Assembly (NCBI GenBank): GCA_030220185.1
Contig: JASPKZ010007429.1
Span: 1-64,000, forward strand
Reading direction: 5' to 3'
Length of the DNA: 64,000 nucleotides
Source: Diploptera punctata
Taxonomy: Eukaryota; Arthropoda; Insecta; Blattodea; Blaberidae
The notes beneath the pieces were generated by a model. The model had not been told where the DNA came from, did no database searches, and saw only the letters and a list, made by a program, of their open reading frames with translations. The position numbers and the translations under genes were made by a program. Of the stretch, positions 1-10,860 are shown one piece after another; positions within the stretch are counted from its first letter, which is position 1; each line of letters begins with the position of its first letter.

Positions 1-1065
1 CAAAATTTTTTCTAATTTCAAAACTTCAAAATCCTATCTAGAGAGGTGTCCGGATTTCTATGCAAAAACTCCGGTCTAAATCCAATTTCAGAATTGATTT
101 TTTTTCCAAGGCTATGTCTTGGTGTTTTTCCCAAAAATGTCAAAATTTTCCAAATTTCAAAAACTGGCAAAAAACTATCTGGACGTGTCCAGGATTTTAT
201 ATGCAAAAAATCCAGTCTAAACCAAAATTTCAGAATTTGATTTTCCAAGGCTATAGTCTTGGTGTTTTTCCAAAAAATGTCAAAATTTTCGAAATTTCCA
301 AAAACTGCAAAAATACACTTATCTAGAGGGCTGGTTCCGTGATTTACAATGGAAAAAATCCGGTCTAATCCAATTCAGAATTGGATTTTTCAAAGGCGTT
401 TCTTGGTGTTTTTTCCAAAAATTAAAAAAATTCCGAATTTCAAAACTAAAAACTGCAAAAATACTATCTAAGGTAGTCCGGGATTTACAATGGAAAAAAT
501 CCGGTCTAAAGGCAAATTTCAGAATTGAATTTTTCCAAGGCTATAGTCTTGCGTTTTCAAAAAAAGTGTCAAAATTTTTCTAAATTTCAAAAACTTCAAA
601 AATACTATCTAGAGAGTGTGTCCGGGATTTATAATGCAAAAACTCCGGTCTAAATCCAAATTTTCAGAATTGATTTTTCCAAGGCTATAGTCTTGGTGTT
701 TTTCCAAAAAATGTCAAAATTTTCGAAATTTCAAAAACTGCAAAAATACTATGTAGAGGGCTAGTCCAGGATTTATAATGGAAAAAAATCCGGTCTAAAT
801 CCAAAATTTCAGAATTGATTTTTCCAAGGCTTGGTGTTTTTCCAAAAAAATGTCAAAATTTTTGAAATTTCAAAAACTGCAAAAATACTATCTAGAGGGC
901 TAGTCCGGGATTTATAATGCAAAAAATCCGGTCTAAAACCAAAATTTCAGAATTGATTTTTCCAAGGCTATAGTCTTGGGTGTTTTCCAAAAAAATGTCA
1001 AAATTTTCGAAATTTCAAAAACTGCAAAAATACTATCTAGAGAGTGTGTCCGGGATTTATAATGC

Positions 1066-1500
1066 AAAAAATCCAGTCTAAATCCAAAATTTCAGAATTG
1101 ATTTTTCCAAGGCTATAGTCTTGGCGTTTTTCCAAAAAATGTCAAAATTACAAAAACTGCAAAAAAACTATCTAGAGGGCTAGTCCGGGATTTATAATGC
1201 AAAAAATCCGGTCTAAAACCAAAATTTCAGAATTGATTTTTCCAAGGCTATAGTCTTGGTGTTTTTCCAAAAAATGTCAAAATTTTCGAAATTTCAAAAA
1301 CTGCAAAAATACTATCTAGAGGCTAGTCCGGGATTTATAATGCAAATATCCAGTCTAAATCCAAAATTTCAGATTTGATTTTTCCAAGGCTATAGTCTTG
1401 CATGATTTTCCAAAAAATGTCAAAATTACAAAAACTGCAAAAATACTATCTAGAGAGTGTGTCCGGGATTTTTAATGCAAAAAATCCGGTCTAAATCCAA
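1066..1500 (+). repeat. Satellite block A, first copy of a 3-monomer duplication
   Basis: Three consecutive monomers with private variants: CTTGGCGTTTTTCC, a short monomer reading TGTCAAAATTACAAAAACTG, and GCAAATATCCAGTCTAAATC with TCTTGCATG. The same variants recur in the same order about 3.54 kb downstream (4612-5045). Shared private variants show a block duplication or higher-order unit rather than independent monomer drift. Confidence 0.85.
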
Positions 1501-4500
1501 AATTCAGATTTGATTTTTCCAGGTGTTTTCCTCAAAAAATTTCACATTTTCCGAAATTCCAAAACTGCAAAGTCTATCTAGAGGGTTTCTCCGAGATTTA
1601 TAATGCAAACAATCCGGTCTAAATCCAAAATTTCAAAATCGAGTTTTCCCAAGGCTATAATCTCGGGTTTTTCCAAAAGATGGTCCAAAATTTTTCGAAA
1701 TTTCAAAAACTACAAAAATACTATCAAGAAGGGGTGTACGGGAGTATAATTATGCGAAAAATCCGTTCTAAATCCAAAATTTCGAAACCGTGATTATCCC
1801 AGGCAATAGTCTTGGTGGTGTTCCAAAACATGTCAAAATTATCAAAATTTCCAAAACTGTAAAAATACTAATCTAGAGGGTGTGTCCGGGATTTAATAAT
1901 GCAAAAAATAATCCCGTATAAATCCAAAATTTTCAAAATCGAGTTTTCCAAAGGCTATAGTCTAGGTGTTTTTCGCAAAAAATGGTCAAAATTTTTCGAA
2001 ATTTCAAAAACTGCAAAAATACTATCTAGAGGATGTGTCCGGTATTTATAATGCAACAAATCCGGTCTAAATCCAAAATTTCGACAAAATCGATTTTTTC
2101 CAGAATGCTATAGTCTTGGTGTTTTTCCAAGAAAATTTCAACATTTTCGAAATTTTTCAAAACTCTGCCAAAAATAACTATCTAGAGAGTGTGGTCCGGG
2201 ATTTATAATGCAAAAAATCCGGTCTAACTCCAAAATTTCAAAATCGAGTTTTCCAAGGCTATAGTCTTGGTGTTTTTCCAAAAATGTCAAAATTTTTCGA
2301 AATTTCAAAAAAACTTTCCAAAAATACTATCTAGAGGGTGTGTCCGGTATTTATACATGCAAAAAGTCCGGCCTAAATCCAAAATTTCAAGAATGGAGTT
2401 TTCGAAAGGCTATAGTCTCGGTGTTTTTTTTTTTTTTCCAAAAAATGTCCAAATTTTGGAAATTTCAAAAACTGCAAAAATACTATCTAGAGGGTGTGTC
2501 CGGGATTTATAATTCAAAAAATCCGCTCTAAATCCAAAATTTCAAAATCGAGTGTTCCAAAGCTTATATATCTTATGTTTTTTCCAGAAACTTGTCAAAA
2601 TTTTTCGAAATTTCAAAAACTGCAAAATTACGATCTAGAGGGTTTGTCCGGGATTTATAATGCAAAAATCCGGTCTAAATCCAAAATTTCAGAATCGAGT
2701 TTTCAACGGCTAAAATCTTGGTGTTTTTCCAAAAAATGTCAAGATTGTCGATATTTCAAAAACTGCACTGCAACAATACTATCTATAGGGTTTGTCCGGG
2801 ATTATATAATGCGAAAAATTCCGGTTCTAAATCCAAAATTTCGAAACCGTGATATCCAAGGCAATAGTCTTGGTGGTTTTCCAAAACGTGTAAAAATTTT
2901 CAAAATTTCAAAAACTGCAAAAATACTATCTAGAGGGTGTGTCCGCGATTTATAATGCAAAAAATCCGGTCTAAAATCCAAAATTTCAAAATCGATTTTC
3001 CTTCCAAGGCTATAGTCTTGGTTGTTTTTTTTTCCAACAAATGTCAAAATTTGCGAAATTTCAAAAACTGCAAAAATACTATCTAGAGGGCTGTGTCCGG
3101 GATTTTACCAATCCAAAAATCTCCGGTCTAAATGCAAAATTTCGAAACCGTGATATCCAAGCCAATAGTTTTTGTTTTTCCAAAAAAATTTTAAAATTTT
3201 CGAAATTTAAAAAACTGCATAAATACTATCTGGAGGGTGTCTCCGAGATTTTACCATGCAAAAAATCCGGTCTAAATCCAAAATTTCAAAATCCAGTTTC
3301 CAAGGCTCTATATAGTCTTTGGTGTTTTACCAAAAAAATGTCAAAATTTTCGAAAGTACCAAAACCTGCAAAAATACTATCTAGAGGGTGTGTTCGGGAT
3401 TTATAATGCGAAAATTCCGGTTTACATCCAAAAATTTCGAATCCGTAATATCCAAGGCAATAGTCATGGTTTGTTTCCAAGAAAATGTCAAAATTTTCGA
3501 AATTTCAAAAACTGCAAAAAATACTATCTAGAGAGTTGTGTCCTGGATTTATAATGCAAAAAATCCGGGTCTAAATCCCAAAATTTTCAAAATCGATTTT
3601 TTCCAAGGCTATATTCTTGGTGTTTTTCCAAAAAAATGTCAAATTTTTCCGAAATTTAAAAAACTGCAAAATACTCTCTAGAGAGCGCGTGTCCCGGGAT
3701 TTATAATGCAAAAAATCCTGTCTCAAAATCTAAAATTTCAAAATCGAGTTTTCCAAAGGCTACATTCTTGGTGTTTTTCCAAAAAAATGTCAAAATTTTC
3801 GAAATTTCAAAATCTGCAAAAATACTAGCTAGAGAGCTGAGTCCGGGATTTTATTATGCAAAAAATCCGGTCTAAAGTCCAAAAATTTTTCAAAATTGGA
3901 GTTTTCAAAAGAAAGGCTATAGTCTTTGATGTTTTTCCAAAAAAATGTCAATATTTTCGAAGTTTCAAAAACTGAAAAAATACTATCTAGAGAGTGTCTC
4001 CGAGATTTATAATGCAAAAAATCAGGTCTAAATCCAAAATTTCAAAATCGAATTTTCCAAGGCTATAATCTTGCTTTTTTTTTTCCAAAAACGTGTTAAA
4101 TTTTTCCGAAATTTCAAAAACTACCAAAAATACTATCTAGAGGGTGGGTCCGGGATTTAATAATGCAAAAACTCCGGACTACATCCAAATTTTTCAAAAT
4201 CGAGTTTTCTAAGGCTATAGTCCTTGGGTGTTTTTTTTTCCAAAAAATTTCCAAAATTTTCAGAAATTTCAAAAACTGCAAAAAATACGATCTAGAGGGC
4301 TATTCCGGGATATATAATGGAAAAAAAATCCGTTCTAAATCCAAAATTTCAAAATCGTGATTTCCAAGGCAATGTTAACCTTGGTGGTTTTCCAAAAAAT
4401 GTCAAAATTTTCGAAATTTCAAAAACTGCAAAAATACTATCTAGAGGGTGTGTCCGGGATTTATAATGCAAAAAATCCGGTCTAAATCCAACATTTCAAA

Positions 4501-4611
4501 ATCGAGTTTTCCAAGGCTATAACCTTGGTGGTGTATTCCAAAAAATGTCAAAATTTTGGAAATTTCAAAAACTGCAAAAATACTATCTATAGGGTGTGTC
4601 CGGGATTTATA

Positions 4612-5045
4612 ATGCAAAAAATCCAGTCTAAATCCAAAATTTCAGAATTGATTTTTCCAAGGCTATAGTCTTGGCGTTTTTCCAAAAAATGTCAAAATTA
4701 CAAAAACTGCAAAAAAACTATCTAGAGGGCTAGTCCGGGATTTATAATGCAAAAAATCCGGTCTAAAACCAAAATTTCAGAATTGATTTTTCCAAGGCTA
4801 TAGTCTTGGTGTTTTTCCAAAAAATGTCAAAATTTTCGAAATTTCAAAAACTGCAAAAATGCTATCTAGAGGGCTAGCCCGGGATTTATAATGCAAATAT
4901 CCAGTCTAAATCCAAAATTTCAGATTTGATTTTTCCAAGGCTATAGTCTTGCATGTTTTTCCAAAAAATGTCAAAATTACAAAAACTGCAAAAATACTAT
5001 CTAGAGAGTGTGTCCGGGATTTTTAATGCAAAAAATCCGGTCTAA
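4612..5045 (+). repeat. Satellite block A, second copy
   Basis: Near-identical to 1066-1500, including the shortened TCAAAATTACAAAAACTG monomer and the GCAAATATCCAGTC variant. It marks the boundary where the CGAGTTTTCC subtype gives way again to the GAATTGATTTTTCC subtype. Confidence 0.85.
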
Positions 5046-7599
5046 ATCCAAAATTTCGGAATTGATTTTTCCAAGGCTATAGTCTTGGTGTTTTTCCAAA
5101 AAATGTCAAAATTTTCAAAATTACAAAAACTGCAAAAATACTATCTAGAGGGCTAGCCCGGGATTTATAATGCAAAAAATCTGGTCTAAATCCAAAATTT
5201 CAGATTTGATTTTTCCAAGGCTGTGTTTTTCCAAAAAATGTCAAAATTTTCGAAATTTCATAAACTTCAAAAATACTATCTGGAGAGTGTGTCCGGGATT
5301 TATAATGCAAAAACTCTGGTCTAAATCCAAAATTGATTTTTCCAAGGCTATAGTCTTGGTGTTTTTCCAAAAAATGTCAAAATTTTCGAAATTTAAAAAA
5401 CTGCACAAATACTATCTAGAGAGTGTGTTCGGGATTTATAATGCAAAAAATCAGGTCTAAATTCAAAATTTCAGAATTGATTTTTCCAAGGCTATAGTAT
5501 TAGTGTTTTTCCAAAAAATGTCAAAATTTTCGAAATTTCAAAAACTGCAAAAATACTATCTAGAGAGTGTGTTCGGGATTTATAATGCAAAAAATCCAGT
5601 CTAAATCCAAAATTTCAGAATTGATTTTTCCAAGGCTATAGTCTTTTTGTTTTTCCAAAAAAATGTCAATTTTCGAAATTTCAAAAAAAACTTCAAAAGT
5701 ACTATCTAGAGAGAGAGTCCGGGATTTATAATGCAAAAAGTCCGGTCTAAATCCAAAATTTTAGAATTGATTTTTCTAAGTCTTGGTGTTTTTTCAAAAA
5801 ATGTCAACATTTTCGAAATTTCAAAAACTGCAAAAATACTATCTAGAGAGTGTGTCCGGGATTTATAATGCAAAAAATCCGGTCTAAATCCAAAATTTCA
5901 GAATTGATTTTTCTAAGGCTATATATAGTCTTAGTGTTTTTCCAAAAAATTGTCAAAATTTTCGAAATTTCAAAAACTGCAAAAATACTATCTAGAGAGT
6001 GTGTCCGGGATTTATAATGCAAAAAATCCGGTCTAAATCCAAAATTTCAGAATTGATTTTTCCAAGGCTATAGTCTTGGTGTTTTTCCAAAAAATGTCAA
6101 AATTTTCGAAATTACAAAAACTGCAAAAATACTATCCAGAGGGCTAGTCTGGGATTTATAATCCAAAAAAATCCCGGTCTAATCAAAATTTCTGATTTGA
6201 TTTTTCCAAGGCTGTATGTTTTTTTTTTTTCCAAAAAATGTCAAAATTTTCGAAATTTCAAAAACTTCAAAATACTATCTAGAGAGTGTGGTCCGGGTTT
6301 AAATGCAAAAGCTCCGGTCTAAATCCAAAATTTTCAGAATTGTGATTTTTCCAAGGCTATAGTCTTGGTGTTTTTTCCAAATTCAAAATTTTTTCGAAAT
6401 TTCAAACTGTGCAAAAATACTTCTAGAGAGTGGTCCGGGATTTAGAATGCAAAAAATCCAGTCTCAATCAACTTTCAGAATTGATTTTTTCCAAGCTATA
6501 GTCTTGTGTTTTCCAAAAAAATGTCAAAATTTCGAAATTTCAAAAAACTTCAAAAGTACTATCTAGAGAGAGAGTCCCCGGATTTAATAATGCAAAAAGT
6601 CCGGTCTAAATCCAAAATTTAAGAATTGATTTTCTAAGAAGGCTATAGTCTTGGTGTTTTTTCAAAAAAGTCAACCTTTTCGAAATTTCCATTCAAAACT
6701 GCAAAAATAATATCTATAGAGTGTGTCCGGGATTTATAATGCAAAAAATCCGGTCTAACGCCAAAATTTCAGAATTGATTTTCCCAGAGGCTTTAGTCTT
6801 GGTGTGTTTCCAAAAAATGTCAAAATTGTCGAAAATTAACAAAAACTGCAAAAAATCTATCTAGAGGGCTAGTCTTGGCTTTATAATCCAAAAAAATCTG
6901 GTCTAAATTCAAAATTTCAGATTTGGATTTTTCCAAGGCTGTGTTTTTCCAAAAAATGGGGTCAAATTTGTTCGAAATTTTCAAAAACTTCAAAAATACT
7001 ATCTAGAGAGTTGGTGTCCGGGATTTATAATGCACAACTACTCCGGTCTAAAATCCCAAATTTTCAGAATTGAGTTTTCCAAGGCTATAGTCTTAGGTGT
7101 TTTTATTTCCAAAAATGTCAAATTTTTCGAAATTTTCACAACTGCAAAAATTACTATCCGTAGAGGGCTGGTCCGGGATGTTACAATGGAAAAAATCCGG
7201 TCTAAATCCAAAATTTCAGAATTTGATTTTTCAAAAAAAGGCGTTTCTTGGTGTTTTTCCCCATAAAATTAAAAAATTCCCCAAATTTCAAAAACTGCAA
7301 AAATAGCTATCTAGATGGCTAGTCCAGGATTTACAATGGAAAAAATCCGGTCTAAAGACAAAATTTTAGAATTGATTATTCCAAGGCTATAGTCTTGGTG
7401 TTTTTCCAAAAAATGTCAAAATTTTCGAAATTTCAAAAACTGCAAAAATACTATCTAGAGGGCTAGTCCGAGATTTATAATGCAAGAAATCCGGTCTAAA
7501 TCCAAAATTTCAGAATTGATTTTGCAAATTATAAGCAATTGGAAATAAGAAGAAACTAGGAACCAACCCTAAATCCTCCTATTCCGATTGAGGGTCTTT

Positions 7600-7945
7600 C
7601 CAACTTTCAGGCGGTTTGCCTTTTACCCCATCCGGCTGCTGGCCCTTCACATCCACATGTGTCAATCACAGAGGTAGATGATCAACAGCCAGTGTAGGGG
7701 TGACATGTGGTTAGCATGTCGAGTCCCCCAGCTGTTAATGTCTGGTTCCTCAACCTGGAGCCGCTACTTATTGTAGCTACCCAATTGCCCTCACGATGCT
7801 GGGTGGGGCACGCGTTGTCCACATACTGGCCGAAATAACGATGCGAAAAGTTCTTCCCCCATGGAGACCAATCGAACCATCGGAAGTCCCGTAGCTCTGC
7901 GCCCAAGGCTCTCCTACCTTAACCGCTCGGCTACGGCGCGGGACA
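7600..7945 (-). repeat. SINE1, tRNA-derived, reverse copy
   Basis: Read on the minus strand, the head at about 7945-7870 has an A box (TAGCCGAGCGG, matching TRGCNNAGYGG) and a B-box-like GGTTCGATTGG, typical of a tRNA-derived RNA polymerase III promoter. The body carries CATCGTGAGGGCAATTGGG and GACACATGTGGATGTGA, found again at 25440, 27419, 35510, 57836 and 59792. The reading frame across it is an artefact. Confidence 0.8.
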
Positions 7946-7984
7946 TAAATCATCCAAGAACAAAAATCTTGAAAGTGAAAATGT

Positions 7985-8308
7985 GATTAATAGTAAAGGT
8001 AAAGTGATCCCACTACAGGCCTCAGGAGGCCCTTGGGGTAGTAGGAGGTTAAGGCTGCCACTTTTTCTTGACAATCGGCACTTGATGTCAGCCGGGTTGT
8101 CAGCCCTGCGTGACGGCCGCCTTTACCCCAGAACAAGCGTCTGGTACTCATTTCAGTTAGAGGCTGAGTCGACCCCAGGGCCATAGTGCCGCCAGAAGGT
8201 TTGGGTCAGTTTAAAAATCCTGACCCCACCGGGACTCGAACCCTCGCCCTTCCGGCTTGTAGCGCAGTGCCTTAACCACTACGCTACGGTGTGCCCCGAT
8301 TAATAGTA
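7985..8308 (-). repeat. SINE2, tRNA-derived, with 11-bp target duplication
   Basis: On the minus strand the head (about 8292-8230) has A box TAGCGTAGTGG and B box GGTTCGAGTCC. The exact 11-bp repeat GATTAATAGTA lies at 7985-7995 and 8298-8308, so the insertion boundaries are unambiguous. Other copies: 17385-17600, 18025-18300 and 33255-33440. Confidence 0.88.
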
Positions 8309-8404
8309 GTGTTGTCAACTTACCCTCGCCCTTCCGGCTTGTAGCGCAGTGCCTTAACCACTACGCTACGGTGTGCCCCGATTAATAGTAGTGTTGTCAA
8401 CTTA
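8241..8404. repeat. 82-bp tandem duplication across the SINE2 end
   Basis: Positions 8241-8322 and 8323-8404 are two essentially identical 82-bp units. Each holds the tRNA-like head of SINE2, the target repeat and flanking GTGTTGTCAACTTA. The duplication is younger than the SINE insertion because it copies the junction. Confidence 0.9.
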
Positions 8405-8528
8405 TCTTCAAAAACTTTTGATGACAAAGAAATGCAACTTTGGAAAATGGTTTGAAAACTTGTATGAATTTTTTTTTCGGACAAAATAGAAGACTAATAT
8501 AGTAGATACAGACAGTCTAATCGAAAAC

Positions 8529-9893
8529 ATGAATATGGAAGACAAATTACCATCAGGAATAAATGTGAAAAACTTATCAAAGAAATCCAAGGAAACACCA
8601 ATAAACAAAAAGGGTTCAAGAAATATGAAAATTAATAAAGACATCAACAGTAAAAATGTAAGAATTACTAAAGCTGACAAAGGCAACCAATTGGTTATTT
8701 TAGACAAAGAAGAATACAACAACAGAATGGAAAAACTTTTGGACTCTGAAGAATATACACACATTCAATCAGACCCCCTTAACAAAACCATTAAAGAAGT
8801 AGACACTCTCAAGAATATCAATCACATTTTAACTAAGAAAGACAAATTTCATCTGAAGGTTTCAAATCCAAAAATTCCCAACATCTACGGACTCCCGAAA
8901 GTGCACAAAGAAGGGAAGAAAATGAGGCCAATAATTAACAACATAGGGTCTCCTACATATCATTTATCTAAATGGTTATGTAAGGAATTTAATAAAATGA
9001 ATGGATTTGAAAACTATGCAATAGAAGACTCTTATGAATTGGTAGATAAACTAGAAAACATACAACTACAATCTTCAGACAGATTGGTTTCTTTTGATTG
9101 TTGTTTCCTTATTTCCAAGCATTCCGAAAGACCAAACTATGGAAATTTTAGAGATTTGGATGAACAATAATAAAATTGAAAAAGTAAAGATAGTCGAATA
9201 TAAAACTTTAACTAAATTAATGTATCGATAATATGTTTTTCATTCCCCTACAATGGAAGATTTTATAAACAAAATTCAGGACTTTCAATGGGAAACCCTT
9301 TATCTCCATTCTTAGCTAATCTATTCATGGGGAATTTTGAACACAAGATAATTAATGGACATCGTTTAATTTTCAAGTTCTGGTGTAGATATGTGGATGA
9401 CATAATTGCAATAGTTAATCATAAACAGATAGATGATGCATTAAAATTATTGAACATTCAAAGTCAAACTATAAAGCTCACTATGGAAAAGGAAATCAAT
9501 GGAGAAATACCATTGTTAGATCTCAACTTAAAAAGGAATGAAGAAAATAAGATAGAATTTGGAATTTACAGAAAGAAGACACACATAGATAACTACATAA
9601 AAGCTTTAGGTTTCAATCACATAGCTCACAAAGAAGCAGTTTTCAATAGTTTGACACACAGATTAGTGAACATACCCATGAACAAAGAAAATTATGAAAA
9701 AGAAAAAGAACACATAATCAACGTAGCCACGAAAAATGGTTTTGCAATAAAAATGATACTCAAGAAAGTAAACAAGTTCAAAAGACAAAAACTTATTAAT
9801 CAAAGCACTCTTCTAAAAGTAAAAGAAGATAATGTAAAATTTAGAAAATTCACATATCATCCATTAAAACACCACAAGTTGCAATTTTTTTAA
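8529..9893 (+). pseudogene. PLE reverse transcriptase, frameshifted
   Basis: Two open stretches, 8529-9170 and 9288-9893, together cover the RT of a Penelope-like element. The first contains ITKADKGNQLVILDKEEYNN and IYGLPKVHKEGKKMRPI, both typical of the family, and ends in the motif A region (LVSFD, catalytic Asp) near 9095. Beyond it the frame shifts: the continuation is readable in another frame (LEIWMNNNKIEK) and is cut by a stop near 9220. The second stretch begins with SMGNPLSPFLANLFMG and holds catalytic YVDD near 9390-9401. Another frameshift near 9890 separates RT from endonuclease. The RT should copy element RNA at a nicked target; this copy cannot be functional. Confidence 0.88.
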
Positions 9894-10392
9894 AGATTTC
9901 AACATAAGGTTAGCACCCAAAAATGACTACAGCATCAGTAGACTGATTAGACCTAATAAGAATGAGAAAATTAAAGAAGAAAACAAATCAGGGATTTATC
10001 GAATTAAATGTGAAGAATGTGAGAAATTCTACATAGGAAAAACTAAGAGTAATTTGAAAACTAGAGTGAAAGAACATCTCAGGAATGTCAAGAAAGGGGA
10101 AGTAGAAAAATCTGCAGTGGCTGTCCATGCATGGTCTGAAAAACATCTTATCGAGAAAGAAGCTAAATTATTAAAACAAATAGAAAAAACCAAAAGAACT
10201 TACTGTTTGGGAAAAGATCTACATTCAAAAGACCGAAAAGAAGAAATTGATGAACTTTTAAATTCCCGGTGAGAATGACCTGGTTTCGAGGTTTTTCAGT
10301 CAGCCAATGGAAGGAGAGGAGGACAGCTCTTCAAGACGACATAACAACGGTGGTGACGATACTGAGGATGGAACAGAAACTATGTTCGGAAA
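9894..10392 (+). pseudogene. PLE GIY-YIG endonuclease domain and C-terminus
   Basis: After the frameshift, sequence reads SGIYRIKCEECEKFYIGKT, with GIY at 9991-9999 and YIG at 10029-10037: the GIY-YIG nuclease that, in PLEs, cuts target DNA to prime reverse transcription. KTRVKEHLRNVKKGEVEKSA and a basic coiled stretch follow to a stop at 10270-10272. Comparison with the copy at 10861-11153, which reads on through LMNFEIP, suggests the stop reflects a small indel near 10262: a second frame continues to a TAG at 10394-10396 inside the ribozyme-like motif. Confidence 0.85.
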
Positions 10393-10405
10393 CTAGTTTA
10401 TAGTC
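10355..10405 (+). ncRNA. Hammerhead-like ribozyme motif, PLE 3' end
   Basis: Parts in order: 5' stem I GACGATA (10355-10361), core CTGAGGA (10362-10368, fits CUGANGA with N=G), extra T, stem II GAACA pairing with TGTTC, then G, GAA (10389-10391), palindromic stem III ACTAGT, U at the cleavage position (10398) and 3' stem I TATAGTC. Stem I pairs 3 bp, one mismatch, 3 bp. The element's stop codon lies within the motif. Confidence 0.65.
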
Positions 10406-10584
10406 AAATAAGAAGAACAATATGAGGTGAGTGATAAAAAATATTCTACCTTAAGTAAGCATGATCCCTACATCTCAGTAGCAGTTAAAATTACTTTTGA
10501 ACAATAAAAATTAAAAGAGTAAAAGAGACAAATCACTGTATCACTGCTCTTTTTTCTTAGGATGATAATCCTATTTTTAACTTT

Positions 10585-10860
10585 TATAGGAATTAATCAC
10601 TATGAGGTTTAATTTATGGTGAAATTAAATGTTTCTTACCTCTCCTCATATTAATTTACTAGGTTGATCGCGATTTCGAGACTATAACTGTCTCATTATC
10701 AGAACTTTGTTGGTGGACTGATGAACCTCTGGATCAGGTCAAAATTTGTAAGAATTTCGAAGTTCATAAGTTTTCCTTTGTTTTTCTGAATGTGGATCTT
10801 TTCCCAAACCGTGAGTTCCTTTTGTTTGTCTATTTGTTTAATTGGACTGGCTTTTGATTC
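10585..10860 (-). mobile_element. PLE 3' end, inverted partner
   Basis: Reverse-strand PLE 3' piece: terminal motif GGAATTAATCACTATGAGGT at 10590, ribozyme-like motif at 10661-10707, then C-terminal coding sequence (WSEKHLIESKA, KGKLMNFEI) up to about 10860, where it meets the plus-strand copy head to head. Sequence is almost the mirror of 10861-11215, so the two arms can form a long hairpin. Confidence 0.88.
10661..10707 (-). ncRNA. Hammerhead-like motif, twin of 11105-11151
   Basis: On the minus strand: AAGTT, core CTGATAA (position 8 changed G to A), T, stem II GAGAC/GTCTC, GAA, palindromic ATCGCGAT as stem III, C, then AACCT. The core change should impair cleavage, while stem II stays perfect. 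Confidence 0.6.

Larger units (their letters stand above)
1..7523. repeat. AT-rich satellite array, ~144 bp monomer
   Basis: About 50 tandem monomers of roughly 144 bp fill this stretch. Landmarks recurring in each are GGGATTTATAATGCAAAAAA, CCGGTCTAAATCCAAAATTT, a TTTTTCCAAGGCTATAGTCT block and AAAACTGCAAAAATACTATC. Two subtypes are visible: one reads TTTCAGAATTGATTTTTCC (about 1-1500 and 4600-7523), the other TTTCAAAATCGAGTTTTCC (about 1600-4560). Single-base indels in A and T runs are common, some perhaps assembly or read errors. Long reading frames here are by-products of the repeat and change frame from monomer to monomer. The array starts before the window and ends in unique sequence near 7523. 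It could be pericentromeric or an intercalary satellite; nothing here decides. Confidence 0.95.
8405..10460 (+). mobile_element. Penelope-like retroelement (PLE), 5'-truncated
   Basis: This segment carries the two enzymatic parts of a Penelope-like element in order, reverse transcriptase then GIY-YIG endonuclease, followed by a 3' region ending near the ATGAGGTGAG motif shared by all PLE ends in the window. The 5' side abuts the SINE2 duplication directly, so it is truncated. Several frameshifts and stops make it inactive. It is the most complete PLE here and the reference for the many short copies downstream. Confidence 0.88.

Noticed and set aside
46..7306. Numerous open frames of 60-153 codons in the satellite, all with similar peptides
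   Set aside because: They are frame readings of one tandem repeat, shift frame between monomers, overlap on both strands and contain no domain.
1..7523. Regular repeats considered as a CRISPR-like array
   Set aside because: The whole monomer repeats with no distinct spacers, in a eukaryotic context.
8408..8764. Minus-strand 118-codon hydrophobic frame opposite the PLE RT
   Set aside because: Antisense shadow of A-rich RT codons; the plus frame has family motifs.
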